Under the pieces are notes generated by a model that was not told the origin of the DNA, searched no databases, and saw only the letters and a list, made by a program, of their open reading frames with translations. Made by a program: the position numbers and the translations under genes. From assembly GCA_020883125.1 (NCBI GenBank), contig JAHREW010000010.1, forward strand, positions 100,992 to 154,669: a stretch of 53,678 nt of DNA. Direction: 5' to 3'. This DNA comes from Microcoleus sp. CAWBG506. Its GTDB lineage: Bacteria > Cyanobacteriota > Cyanobacteriia > Cyanobacteriales > Microcoleaceae. Positions 27,645-35,381 of the stretch are shown in pieces; within the stretch, counting starts at the first letter, position 1; the number at the start of each line of letters is the position of its first letter.

Positions 27645-27821
27645 TTAAGGGCGATCGCTTTCTGATTTATCTTTTTTCAACTGTTGGCGTTCTCGAACAG
27701 ATTTCGTCAGCAGGTACGTTGCCAAACTGCTAACGGATCTGCTGTCTTCTTCTGCCCATTCTTCGAGAGCTTTTTGAATCTCTTCTGGTAGGTATGCGGT
27801 AACTCGTCCCCGTGAAGCCAT
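27645..27821 (-). CDS. Small ribbon-helix-helix (CopG-like) protein
   Basis: 58 residues from ATG 27821: GRVTAYLPEEIQKALEEWAEE, then SRSVSSLATYLLTKSVRER. This is the beta strand plus two helices of a short RHH DNA-binding protein, a type common and often orphan in cyanobacteria. An ATG at 27905 would add 28 residues, but a TATAAT on the minus strand at 27904-27909 overlaps it. A transcript from that box would begin after it, so 27821 is preferred. No Shine-Dalgarno is visible. It may be an antitoxin or autoregulator, but no toxin partner is recognised next to it. Confidence 0.7.
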   Translation of the reverse strand: MASRGRVTAYLPEEIQKALEEWAEEDSRSVSSLATYLLTKSVRERQQLKKDKSESDRP

Positions 27822-27929
27822 TGGTTGCACTACAAAACTTCTCAACACAGTCCATCTTACGCTGTTTTGAGTTAAGACCGATAAAGCTACATCAATGTAC
27901 GTCATTATATATTAGTATGGAGCATTATA

Positions 27930-27938
27930 TGTTATAAT
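27930..27938 (+). promoter_or_regulatory. Extended -10 promoter (TGTTATAAT)
   Basis: TGTTATAAT is an exact extended -10 box. It overlaps the ATG at 27937, so transcription would start near 27945 and translation must begin later, at 28030. On the opposite strand TATAAT words at 27924-27929 and 27904-27909 could serve the RHH gene. Confidence 0.5.
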
Positions 27939-27958
27939 GAAACCTGTAAACAGTCAAA

Positions 27959-27995
27959 AGCCAGCCCCTAAACTGTCCAAGGTTCCGGGCTGGCT
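27959..27995 (+). promoter_or_regulatory. Leader hairpin AGCCAGCCC/GGGCTGGCT
   Basis: Perfect 9-bp GC-rich stem with a 19-nt loop in the presumed 5' leader of the small gene at 28030. No U-tract follows it. It could be a regulatory leader structure or a repeat, and no homologous copy was seen in the window. Confidence 0.45.
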
Positions 27996-28029
27996 CTGGC
28001 TCCAACATTCACTGGAGACGAATTCTATT

Positions 28030-28260
28030 ATGACTTACAAAGAACGCTTGTGCTGTTGGGCGATCGCCCGTTTGTTACCCTCTCATCAATGGATAATTGT
28101 CGCCCGCTTCCGCAGCCGTTCTGATGCAGACGGGCATTTTCAGTTTCTGCGACAAACTATACCCCACGTTAAGTTTGAGGTTGTGTTCGATTTAAGCGGG
28201 CAGAGTAACCGTTTATCGGCGTTAGGCCGCTCTGCCAATTCCCTCGCCAGCAGGTTATAA
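28030..28260 (+). CDS. Small protein of unknown function
   Basis: 76 residues from ATG 28030, which has GGAG 12 bp upstream. The sequence MTYKERLCCWAIARLLPSHQ continues into IVARFRSRSDADGHFQFLRQ and ends with VKFEVVFDLSGQ and a Ser/Arg-rich tail. The middle reads like a compact alpha/beta domain of the type seen in small cyanobacterial conserved proteins. I do not recognise a named family. An upstream ATG (27937) would give 107 residues but overlaps the promoter box. It is divergent from the RHH gene, with which it may form a pair. Confidence 0.55.
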   Translation: MTYKERLCCWAIARLLPSHQWIIVARFRSRSDADGHFQFLRQTIPHVKFEVVFDLSGQSNRLSALGRSANSLASRL

Positions 28261-28299
28261 ACTGTAGTTTTCCGGCGGTTTTGAGTTGATTCAATTTGG

Positions 28300-28331
28300 G
28301 CGATCGCACTTTTTTCGATAAGTGCGATCGC
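28300..28331. repeat. HIP1-containing hairpin GCGATCGCACTT
   Basis: Exact 12-bp inverted arms (28300-28311, 28320-28331) around TTTTCGAT. The arms each contain GCGATCGC. It may terminate the upstream small gene. Confidence 0.6.
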
Positions 28332-28391
28332 TGTTACGAAGTAAGTCCCAAATTTTTGACGTAACTACAGGTAATCCTTAATTTTAGGCTA

Positions 28392-28456
28392 AGAAACCGG
28401 GTTTCTCGGATGATTTAGGTTGGGTGGCGAGATATCTCCGAAGAAACCCGGTTTCT
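28392..28456. repeat. 65-bp AGAAACCGGGTTTCT element, copy 1
   Basis: Palindromic ends AGAAACCGGGTTTCT and AGAAACCCGGTTTCT flank a 35-bp centre. Related 65-67-bp copies lie at 33087, 46107 (inside a gene) and 51929. Confidence 0.75.
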
Positions 28457-28472
28457 GGGGATGATGCGAAGG

Positions 28473-29135
28473 CTAGTTCCGCACCATCACAGACTTAATT
28501 ACAGCAGTCGGATGATACTTATTAGTCTGAAAAAATCCCCCTTTTCCAGCGCCATAAACTCCCGCAAATTGCTTCCCTTCAGCCTGGGGAACAAACATAA
28601 TTTTGTTAGTGGGTTGCTTGGCAAAAACCACATTTTCTCTCATTTCATTATCCACGTTATAAGATAAAGTAGTCTTGCCGTAAATTGCCTCAGCTTGTTT
28701 GAGAGTCATTCCAGGCCCCACGCCCTGAGCTGTTTTATAATTGGGATTGTCAGTCATCAATAGTTCAATGACATCCGTATCTTTCAGCTTAGTACCCGCA
28801 GCATAAATAATCCGATATTGCACTTTTCCCGACTGGCTGACAGCTACAGCATCAAAGTCTACCATAAAAGGAGACTGAACCTTAAACTGCGCCGTCGCAC
28901 CCAAAGTCTTTTTCAGTTGTCCGAAAGTCATCCCTACCTGGGCCGCTCCCATTGTGCGATCGCTAATTGCTACACTTGCAGAAGCAGCTTTTTGAGCAGC
29001 ATTAGCCACTTTTGGCTGCGCGTTGGTACTGACACGCGCCACAGCGACACCGGGATTTGACATTGCTCCCAAATAAGAGCCGATCGCCAACAAAACAGCT
29101 ATCATCGATCCAGACAAAACTTTAATATTCAACAT
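28473..29135 (-). CDS. Secreted protein with two GMTxxQ modules, unknown function
   Basis: 220 residues. It has a signal peptide (about 1-33, ending near AVARV), then a low-complexity Ala-rich stretch and a globular part. Two similar segments, VGMTFGQLKKTLG and PGMTLKQAEAIYG, recall the GMT-xx-V/A-xxxLG helix of BamE/SmpA-like or bacterial lipoprotein folds, but this is only a resemblance. AGGAG lies 8 bp before the ATG, so the start is firm. The start codon overlaps the divergent reading frame at 29134. The location is probably periplasm or outside the cell. Confidence 0.8.
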   Translation of the reverse strand: MLNIKVLSGSMIAVLLAIGSYLGAMSNPGVAVARVSTNAQPKVANAAQKAASASVAISDRTMGAAQVGMTFGQLKKTLGATAQFKVQSPFMVDFDAVAVSQSGKVQYRIIYAAGTKLKDTDVIELLMTDNPNYKTAQGVGPGMTLKQAEAIYGKTTLSYNVDNEMRENVVFAKQPTNKIMFVPQAEGKQFAGVYGAGKGGFFQTNKYHPTAVIKSVMVRN

Positions 29136-29157
29136 GACTAATTCTCCTAGATTTCAA

Positions 29158-29322
29158 ATGCGACTATCTACCCGCATATTTTGGGCTATATTGGGCATCA
29201 CCTTGTTAGTTTGGATTCTCAGAGGCGTTAGCCTCTTGACATTCATTCCCGGTGTTGTGATTTGGATACTGATTTTGCTGTCTTTTGTCGCGGGTATCCT
29301 CACCACTATACTGCGTAGGTAA
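29158..29322 (+). CDS. Small two-helix membrane protein
   Basis: 55 residues: MRLSTRIFWAILGITLLVWI, then LRGVSLLTFIPGVVIWILILLS and a short basic end. It has two membrane helices and matches a small conserved cyanobacterial membrane protein I remember only as hypothetical. An ATG at 29134 would add 8 residues but lies on the start codon of the divergent gene. The family-like MRLSTR start at 29158 is preferred. Confidence 0.62.
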   Translation: MRLSTRIFWAILGITLLVWILRGVSLLTFIPGVVIWILILLSFVAGILTTILRR

Positions 29323-29345
29323 TTGGGCATCCGGTAATAATAGTT

Positions 29346-29417
29346 TGTTAACTGTTAACTGTTAACTGTTAACTGTTAACTGTTAACTGTTGTCATAACA
29401 AATAACAAATAACAAAT
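29346..29417. repeat. Two adjoining heptamer arrays (GTTAACT and AACAAAT)
   Basis: Six to seven GTTAACT units are followed by about three AACAAAT units, ending exactly at the 3' end of the BrkB-family gene. Confidence 0.85.
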
Positions 29418-30433
29418 TATTTGAGTTTCATAGCCTTTCCAACAGTCACATTCAATTGCGCTCCGATCAGCATTACCAAACAACAAAGATCTAGCCACAA
29501 CAGCAAAACAATAAAAGTGCCGATCGTCCCGTAAGTCCAACTGTAATTGCCCAAATGCAAAACGTAGAAGCGAAACAAAGCTGAAATCAGCGCCCACAAA
29601 ACAGCCGCAAAAACAGCACCAGAAAAAATCGGTATATTTCGTTGGTGGCGGCTCGGCCCGTAGCGGTAAATAAAAGCAAAGGCAACTGATATAATTCCCA
29701 AAGCAATCGGCCAGCGCCACAACCGCCAAACAGCCAATAGTTGCGACTCCAAAGGGCAATTTTTCACCAAGGATAAGCAATTTTTAACATCTTTTAAATT
29801 GCAATTAGCAACGGATTCCAGCAGACAACTCTCGCGGGCAATAGCTTGTACAATTAAATCGCTGATAAATACTGCTCCCGATGCCATAATTAATAGTATA
29901 ATTGTACCAATACTTAGGGTCAAAGAAATCAGTTTGGCATTCAAAAAATGGCGCGTGCGATCGGGCGGAATTTCATGAATGCGATCGAGTGCAGCCATGG
30001 CCGCGCTCATTACTCCAGAAAAAGCCCACAAGGATGCTACAAAACTCAGAGAAAATAGTTGTTGGTTGCGATATAAAAGGATTTCTTTGAGGGAACTCCG
30101 AATCAAATTGCGCACATCATCGGGTATAACTTCACCTAAAAGACCGGCGATTTGATAAAGTGTTGATTGCAAAGGTTCAAAAAGGGCGATCGCCGATAAC
30201 ACAGCCAACAGCCCCGGAAACAGCGCTAGCATAGAATTGTAGGCCATTTCCGCCGACAGCCCCGGCAACCGCTGCTCTCCTGCCTTCACGCAGACTTCCC
30301 TAAGCGTCCCCCAAGTCAAACACCGACAAAATAGCCAAAAGTGACCAAATTTCTGCTTGATAGCTCTCAGCAGCTTCAAAAGCACCCGAAACAAAGCTAA
30401 AATCAAGTAACGTAGCCAATAAAAAATGTTCAT
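29417..30433 (-). CDS. YihY/BrkB family membrane protein
   Basis: 338 residues, an inner-membrane protein with six helices. Family marks include GLSAEMAYNSMLALFPGLLAV after the first amphipathic part, LWAFSGVMSAAMAALDRIHE, YRYGPSRHQRNIPIFSGAV and the final WTYGTIGTFIVLLLWL. The BrkB/YihY (UPF0761) family is widespread, and the name from serum resistance in Bordetella does not define a general role. A cysteine-containing insertion (about 195-235) sits in the loop between helices 3 and 4. ATG 30433 is preferred over the TTG at 30442. A 0.6-kb heptamer array lies directly upstream and would be in or next to its promoter. Confidence 0.9.
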   Translation of the reverse strand: MNIFYWLRYLILALFRVLLKLLRAIKQKFGHFWLFCRCLTWGTLREVCVKAGEQRLPGLSAEMAYNSMLALFPGLLAVLSAIALFEPLQSTLYQIAGLLGEVIPDDVRNLIRSSLKEILLYRNQQLFSLSFVASLWAFSGVMSAAMAALDRIHEIPPDRTRHFLNAKLISLTLSIGTIILLIMASGAVFISDLIVQAIARESCLLESVANCNLKDVKNCLSLVKNCPLESQLLAVWRLWRWPIALGIISVAFAFIYRYGPSRHQRNIPIFSGAVFAAVLWALISALFRFYVLHLGNYSWTYGTIGTFIVLLLWLDLCCLVMLIGAQLNVTVGKAMKLK

Positions 30434-30450
30434 AATGCACAAATTCCGAA

Positions 30451-31083
30451 TAACTAATGACTAATGACTAATGACTAATGACTAATGACTAATGACTAAT
30501 GACTAATGACTAATGACTACTGACTAATGACCAATGACCAATAACTAATGACCAATGACCAATAACTAATGACTAATGACTAATGACCAATGACCAATAA
30601 CTAATGACTAATGACTAATGACCAATGACCAATAACTAATGACCAATGACCAATGACCAATAACTAATGACCAATGACCAATGACTAATGACTAATGACT
30701 AATGACCAATAACTAATGACCAATGACCAATAACTAATGACCAATGACCAATGACCAATAACTAATGACCAATGACTAATGACCAATGACCAATAACTAA
30801 TGACTAATGACTAATGACCAATGACCAATGACCAATGACTAATGACCAATGACCAATAACTAATGACCAATGACTAATGACCAATGACCAATAACTAATG
30901 ACCAATAACTAATGACCAATGACCAATGACCAATAACTAATGACCAATGACTAATGACTAATGACTAATGACTAATGACTAATGACCAATGACCAATGAC
31001 CAATGACTAATGACTAATGACTAATGACTAATGACTAATGACTAATGACTAATGACTAATCTAAAATCTAAAATCTAAAATCA
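30451..31083. repeat. 0.6-kb heptamer array (ACTAATG/ACCAATG/ACCAATA)
   Basis: About 90 consecutive 7-bp units, variants of GACTAAT, GACCAAT and AACTAAT, ending with four CTAAAAT units. Runs of GACCAAT-GACCAAT-AACTAAT recur at higher order. It fills the whole space between the divergent starts of the BrkB-family gene and the coiled-coil gene. Confidence 0.95.
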
Positions 31084-31088
31084 ATATT

Positions 31089-31724
31089 ATGGCTCAGGAT
31101 GTCAGACAGTGGTTAGATGAAATCAAGCGGCTGCAACAGCAGTTAACAGAAGTTTCGCGCGATCGCGATGAGGCGGGCGAAAGTGCGGCTCAGTGGCGCC
31201 AACTCTACAATACCGAAGCCGAACAGCGCCGGAATGATACTAAATTAACTCAGCAAACGATCGCCAATTTGGAAGCACAAATACAGCAACTCCAAACTTT
31301 CTCCCCCATTGTGTCGGAAGGCGAAGAAACTGGAATTGCTCGCCAGCAGGAAGTGGCAAAACTGCAAACAGTTGACGAACTTAAAGCTAAGTTAGCAGAA
31401 GTGTTCCAAGAGCGCGATCGGGCTTTTGAACAAATCAAACAACTGACTCAAGCCCTAAAACAAGAAGAAGCCCGTCACGCCGAAACTAGCAAAAATTTAA
31501 CTAGCGCCCTCGGAGATGCGGTTGACTTGCTAGCGAAGGCAAAAAATCCTCCCCCTGTAACAAAAGAGACAGCATATTCTTTAGAGATAGTACCTGTTGC
31601 CACTGGAAATTCGGGAGAAAGTGCGATCGAAATCCGCCAAACACCAGCTCAAACTGGCAGAAATCCCGCCCAACTTCCACCTGCTAAAAACCAGTTACTT
31701 CAGCTACCACCTTTTAGCAATTAG
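31089..31724 (+). CDS. Coiled-coil protein of unknown function
   Basis: 211 residues. The first 150 are almost wholly charged heptads (IKRLQQQLTEVSRDRDEAGE, then LEAQIQQLQ, ELKAKLAEVFQERDRAFEQI), predicting a long coiled coil. The last 60 are Pro/Gln/Asn-rich and probably disordered. No membrane or signal segment is seen. It resembles conserved cyanobacterial coiled-coil proteins without a known role. The ATG lies only 5 bp after the heptamer array, so its promoter and ribosome site would be within repeat DNA. No Shine-Dalgarno is visible. Confidence 0.72.
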   Translation: MAQDVRQWLDEIKRLQQQLTEVSRDRDEAGESAAQWRQLYNTEAEQRRNDTKLTQQTIANLEAQIQQLQTFSPIVSEGEETGIARQQEVAKLQTVDELKAKLAEVFQERDRAFEQIKQLTQALKQEEARHAETSKNLTSALGDAVDLLAKAKNPPPVTKETAYSLEIVPVATGNSGESAIEIRQTPAQTGRNPAQLPPAKNQLLQLPPFSN

Positions 31725-31745
31725 TAATTAGCAATTAGTAATTAG

Positions 31746-31860
31746 TCATACCAAATCCGCTTTGATCATCCGTCTTTTATTCAGTCCGCCCGGACTTCGT
31801 TTGTGTAGCGATTTCAATCGCCGAGCGATCAAAGGGGTAACAAACCAGGATTTGGTATGA
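31746..31860. mobile_element. MITE-like 115-bp element with 13-bp terminal inverted repeats
   Basis: Exact ends TCATACCAAATCC and GGATTTGGTATGA, then a nested pair CTTTGATC/GATCAAAG. The centre holds CAGTCCGCCCGGACTTCGTTTG, a dispersed hairpin related to 52631-52655. It has no coding capacity. It sits between a short heptamer run (31719-31745) and the purU remnant. A target duplication is not evident. Confidence 0.6.
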
Positions 31861-31870
31861 GACTTAATTG

Positions 31871-32235
31871 TCAAGCAAAAACAACAGTCCGATTGCCATA
31901 AACTAAAACACGATTTTGTAAATGATATCGCACCGCCCTGGCCAAAACAACTCTTTCTAAATCTTTACCTTTGCGAACTAAATCAGACACTTCATCGCGG
32001 TGACTCACACGCACAACATCTTGTTCGATAATAGGGCCAGCATCTAAATCAGGTGTAACATAGTGGGCTGTTGCACCAATAATTTTCACCCCTCTTTCAT
32101 AAGCTCTCTCGTAGGGATTAGCTCCCACAAACGCGGGTAAAAACGAATGGTGAATATTAATCACATTGGGAAAAAGGCGACAAGTCCTTTGCGATCGGGA
32201 CAGGAAATTAACAGGGTTGCAGTAGGCTTAGTCAT
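31871..32235 (-). pseudogene. purU: purU (formyltetrahydrofolate deformylase) remnant with internal deletion and frameshift
   Basis: Reading from ATG 32235, the first 20 codons give a PurU-type start ([20 protein letters not shown]). They run at once into the C-terminal quarter of the enzyme, [20 protein letters not shown], then [20 protein letters not shown] and the family end. The two parts are one base out of phase, and the first frame stops four codons after the junction near 32170. Full-length PurU is about 280 residues with an ACT domain and a formyltransferase domain, so roughly 160-170 codons are lost. The catalytic Asp-containing end remains, but the protein cannot be made whole. A GTG at 32164 would give only a 97-residue piece. 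A functional purU probably exists elsewhere or is dispensable. Confidence 0.85.
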
Positions 32236-32326
32236 TGTATAATCACAAAATTTTTAAGTTTTTAATTTTTACTTGATTATATCAGGATGTTGGTGAGAGC
32301 GCGATCGCGCCCCAAACCCACACGAC

Positions 32327-32387
32327 GGTAGGGGCGGGTTCACCCTGGTTTCAGTCACCCAACCCAGATTGAACAAAACCCGCCCCA
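32327..32387. repeat. Single GGGGCGGGTT ... AACCCGCCCC element
   Basis: One copy of the core of the 83-bp unit found six times at 34787-35284, with the same CAACCCAGATT centre. It lies between the purU remnant and the coiled-coil gene. Nothing else is recognised in 32236-32408. Confidence 0.75.
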
Positions 32388-32408
32388 AACCCATCGCGGC
32401 TATATTGT

Positions 32409-32975
32409 CTATACTCCCTCAGAGATGATCCGCTGGAATTGGTCAACTAAACAATTTTGCAGAGCCACAAAATCTGCCAATGACTTTTCTAATTGGGCTT
32501 GACGCACCTGTTTTAAGCTGGGGGTTTTCATTGCTTCAGCTTGAGCCATTTTCACTTCCATCTGCGTGATAAATTCCTCAAAAGTAGAATCTAAATTTTT
32601 TTCCAACTCCAATTTTTTAGACATTAAGAAGGCGGCGGTGGAACTGCGAATATCGGCTTTTTCTCGCACTAAATATTGATTGCAATGTTCCGTGAGAGAT
32701 TGGATTTGCGTTTCCCGCACTTTTTGTAAAGCGCGACGGCGAAACTCAAACTCATCCTTCACTAAGGCTAATTCGCCTTCAATTGCAGCGCGAGTGCCCG
32801 CGTCTGGAAAAAAGCGTTGTAAAAATCCTTGTCGCTTTTCCATGACATGATCGATCGCAGTTTGTGCATGATAGTTAATCCGCTCAATAGGAGCCGCTGC
32901 ACATTGCAGTTCGCCATTTTTTGCCATTAAACTCTTAATTTGGCTGGGGTGAGTATTGGACATATTCCTTTGCAT
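32409..32975 (-). CDS. Coiled-coil protein of unknown function, likely partner of the DUF4407 protein
   Basis: About 188 residues from ATG 32975, or 184 from ATG 32963. It is rich in Glu, Gln and Lys, with helical segments such as GTRAAIEGELALVKDEFEF, LQKVRETQIQSLTEHCNQ and LDSTFEEFITQMEVKMAQAE. No signal, membrane helix or named domain is seen. An open frame extends up to 33137 but crosses a dispersed 65-bp repeat, so that part is probably not coding. It follows the DUF4407 gene on the same strand after about 277 bp, which hints at a shared function. Confidence 0.65.
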   Translation of the reverse strand: MQRNMSNTHPSQIKSLMAKNGELQCAAAPIERINYHAQTAIDHVMEKRQGFLQRFFPDAGTRAAIEGELALVKDEFEFRRRALQKVRETQIQSLTEHCNQYLVREKADIRSSTAAFLMSKKLELEKNLDSTFEEFITQMEVKMAQAEAMKTPSLKQVRQAQLEKSLADFVALQNCLVDQFQRIISEGV

Positions 32976-33086
32976 CCTTGGGCAGTTGTTGGCTAATCTT
33001 TTCTTATTTACCAGTTTAATTAAACTGTTCACAACTGTCTGTCGAAAAATGTCGTTTTTAGTGCGATCGGACTTACGCATGGACCC

Positions 33087-33151
33087 AGAAACCGGGTTTT
33101 TTACGAAAATACTCGTTGCAACCCGCAGATTGGGCAAAAAACCCGGTTTCT
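33087..33151. repeat. 65-bp AGAAACCGGGTTTTT element, copy 2
   Basis: 15-bp inverted ends (AGAAACCGGGTTTTT and complement). The centre TACGAAAATACT...CCCGCAGATT is shared with the copy at 46107-46173 inside a coding gene. Confidence 0.8.
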
Positions 33152-33251
33152 TTGGTTGGAGTGCATAATTCCTGTCTGATTTGATTTGGCTTGTCTCTAT
33201 TACCTAGAAAAACAGGTGAGTTTTGCCCACCTTTGCTGTCAACCAAGATTT

Positions 33252-34538
33252 TTAAGAGAATCTAGTGACAAATCTTTTCAAAGTTTCCGTAGCGTAAGCC
33301 ATAAATTTATTTGCTTTTTGGTGCGTCTTTTGCCGCTCCTTTCGAGCGCGATATAAATTTTGGCGCGCCGACTTTTGTTGTTGTTTGACAGCCGTTTTCA
33401 TCGCCTGGGGAATCTGATGTTTTTTGACTAGCTTCAAGAGTTGTTCTTGAGTATGCTTCACAATTTCTTCTCCTACTTTTTCAAGCACTTCAGACATAGC
33501 ATCACTGGTGGATGCTTTCTCAAGTGCTTCTTGATGCTGATTTAACTCAAATTGTTTTTGGCGGCGGACTATTTCGTTGATGTTCGCGATTTCTAGATCG
33601 GCATTTTCGATTAATTCATGTTCGCGGCGCTCTAACATAGCATCATAAGGGCTACGCTTGCTGAGTAATTTAGCGAAAATGGGCGCTGTATCCAAGACAA
33701 TAAACAGCAAGGAAATAGCGTGACTCGCATGGGCGATGGCTGGATTATTTTTCCCTAAGCGTTCCAAAGTGTTTAACTGAGTTATGATATCATCAGCATT
33801 TTCTTGGGTAGTTTTGATTTGTTCAGATTTCCGATCTTTTTCGTTTTGGAGTTTTTCAAGTCGTTGTCTAGTTTCCGCTAAACGGGGTTCAGTTTTGCTG
33901 CGTAACCCTTGCAATTCCTGTTCTAGTTGTTGACACATGGCTTGTTTTTCTGCATAAACAGGTCCTTTTCCTTCTTTTCCTGTGCCACTGGTTCCCTCAG
34001 CTTCTTCAATCATTTTACTACAGGACAAATCTCGATATTTCTCTTTCTCCGAGATAGTCTTTTCTAAGCGTTGTTTTTCAGCTTGTAATTGCGGAATTGC
34101 TGGCATTCCCTGATTTAAGGTTTTTTCGATTTCAATGGCTACTCTGGCATTTTCCTTGGCAATTTCTGCTAGAATCGGTTTTTCAAAGATTTTCAACTCT
34201 AAGGGTTTAGCCACGACTGCGGCAATTAATACAGCCACAAAAATCCGAAGCAAGCCCATTAAAATTTGCTTGACAATGTTCTTTTTTTCCTTGCGAGTCG
34301 TCAACACAATTAACCGATCCATGTTGAAAATAAATAAACCCCAAAAAAGACCAAGCGCGAGGGAAATTAAAGGATTTTTAAAGGTGGTATAAAAGGCGTA
34401 GCCACCCGACAAGACACCTGCGAAGGAAGTTAACAGAATCGAAAAACCGATCGCGCTGTATTTCATGCGATCGCCGGCATGAGATTGTTCTAATATATCG
34501 CGATCGGCCCCGGCAATCCACTCAAGTAATTTTTGCAT
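33252..34538 (-). CDS. DUF4407 membrane protein
   Basis: 428 residues. It opens LLEWIAGADRDILEQ, the DUF4407 signature. Membrane helices lie at about 28-50 (YSAIGFSILLTSFAGVLSGG) and 60-78 (LGLFWGLFIFNMDR), then LRIFVAVLIAAVVAKPLEL, with a fourth near residue 265 (AISLLFIVLDTAPIFAKLL). Between helices 3 and 4 is a long coiled coil (about 130-255), and the C-terminus is again helical and Lys-rich. The function of DUF4407 is unknown. It is divergent from the DUF4384-like/TPR-CHAT pair across an 843-bp gap. The gene's start is firm, as GGAGC lies 6 bp upstream. Confidence 0.88.
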   Translation of the reverse strand: MQKLLEWIAGADRDILEQSHAGDRMKYSAIGFSILLTSFAGVLSGGYAFYTTFKNPLISLALGLFWGLFIFNMDRLIVLTTRKEKKNIVKQILMGLLRIFVAVLIAAVVAKPLELKIFEKPILAEIAKENARVAIEIEKTLNQGMPAIPQLQAEKQRLEKTISEKEKYRDLSCSKMIEEAEGTSGTGKEGKGPVYAEKQAMCQQLEQELQGLRSKTEPRLAETRQRLEKLQNEKDRKSEQIKTTQENADDIITQLNTLERLGKNNPAIAHASHAISLLFIVLDTAPIFAKLLSKRSPYDAMLERREHELIENADLEIANINEIVRRQKQFELNQHQEALEKASTSDAMSEVLEKVGEEIVKHTQEQLLKLVKKHQIPQAMKTAVKQQQKSARQNLYRARKERQKTHQKANKFMAYATETLKRFVTRFS

Positions 34539-34786
34539 TATTGCTCCTATTTATTTCTTTTTTTACCTAATCTTGCAAGCCCCTAATGGCTGTTTAAGCG
34601 CCCATCGGCGAAATGGATAAACCTTTGAGGAAACCAGCCCTTGTCTTTCACAGGATAATCGCAATTATTGGAATTCAGTGTCTGTAAATGTAGATTTTTG
34701 TCGATGTCGAATTTTGTCTGATTTCGTAAAACACCCTAGATTTTCAAAGCAGGTAGTGCTATAAAAAAAATAACAAGTTTATCGGC

Positions 34787-35345
34787 GGTAGGGGCGGGTT
34801 CACCGAGGTTTCTGTCAGCCAACCCAGATTTGACTAAACCCGCCCCATTCCCACCCAAATCCACCCGGCGGTAGGGGCGGGTTCACCGAGGTTTCTGTCA
34901 GCCAACCCAGATTTGACTAAACCCGCCCCATTCCCACCCAAATCCACCCGACGGTAGGGGCGGGTTCACCGAGGTTTCTGTCAGCCAACCCAGATTTGAC
35001 TAAACCCGCCCCATTCCCACCCAAATCCACCCGACGGTAGGGGCGGGTTCACCCAGATTGATGTCACCCAACCCAGATTTAACAAAACCCGCCCCATTCC
35101 CACCCAAATCCACCCGACGGTAGGGGCGGGTTCACCGAGGTTTCAGTCACCTAACCCAGATTTAACAAAACCCGCCCCATTCCCACCCAAATCCACCCGA
35201 CGGTAGGGGCGGGTTCACCGAGGTTTCAGTCACCTAACCCAGATTTAACAAAACCCGCCCCAATTTCTATGATTGTTGATGGGTGGGGGCGGGTTTAGAA
35301 AGGTTATCTGTGGGAATATTAGATTTTGGCGGAACCCGCCCCTAC
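34787..35345. repeat. Six 83-bp tandem repeats plus a variant copy
   Basis: Units start at 34787, 34870, 34953, 35036, 35119 and 35202, an exact 83-bp period, with few differences. Each can fold by GGGGCGGGTT pairing with AACCCGCCCC. A shorter divergent copy (about 35285-35345) ends just before the DUF4384-like gene. Single relatives occur at 32327-32387 and 40840-41025. The 34539-34786 part of this gap shows no gene and probably holds the DUF4407 promoter. Confidence 0.93.
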
Positions 35346-35381
35346 AGTTCATAGGTAGTAGATCAAAAGGAGTTCAAGACT

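Noticed and set aside
28392-28456. Terminator for the gene ending at 28473
   Set aside because: The element recurs elsewhere with the same length and ends, including inside a gene, so it is better called a repeat.
32976-33137. N-terminal extension of the coiled-coil gene
   Set aside because: The extra codons run through the 65-bp dispersed repeat, and no ribosome site supports the upstream start.
34787-35284. CRISPR-like array of 83-bp units
   Set aside because: The whole unit repeats, with no unique spacers.
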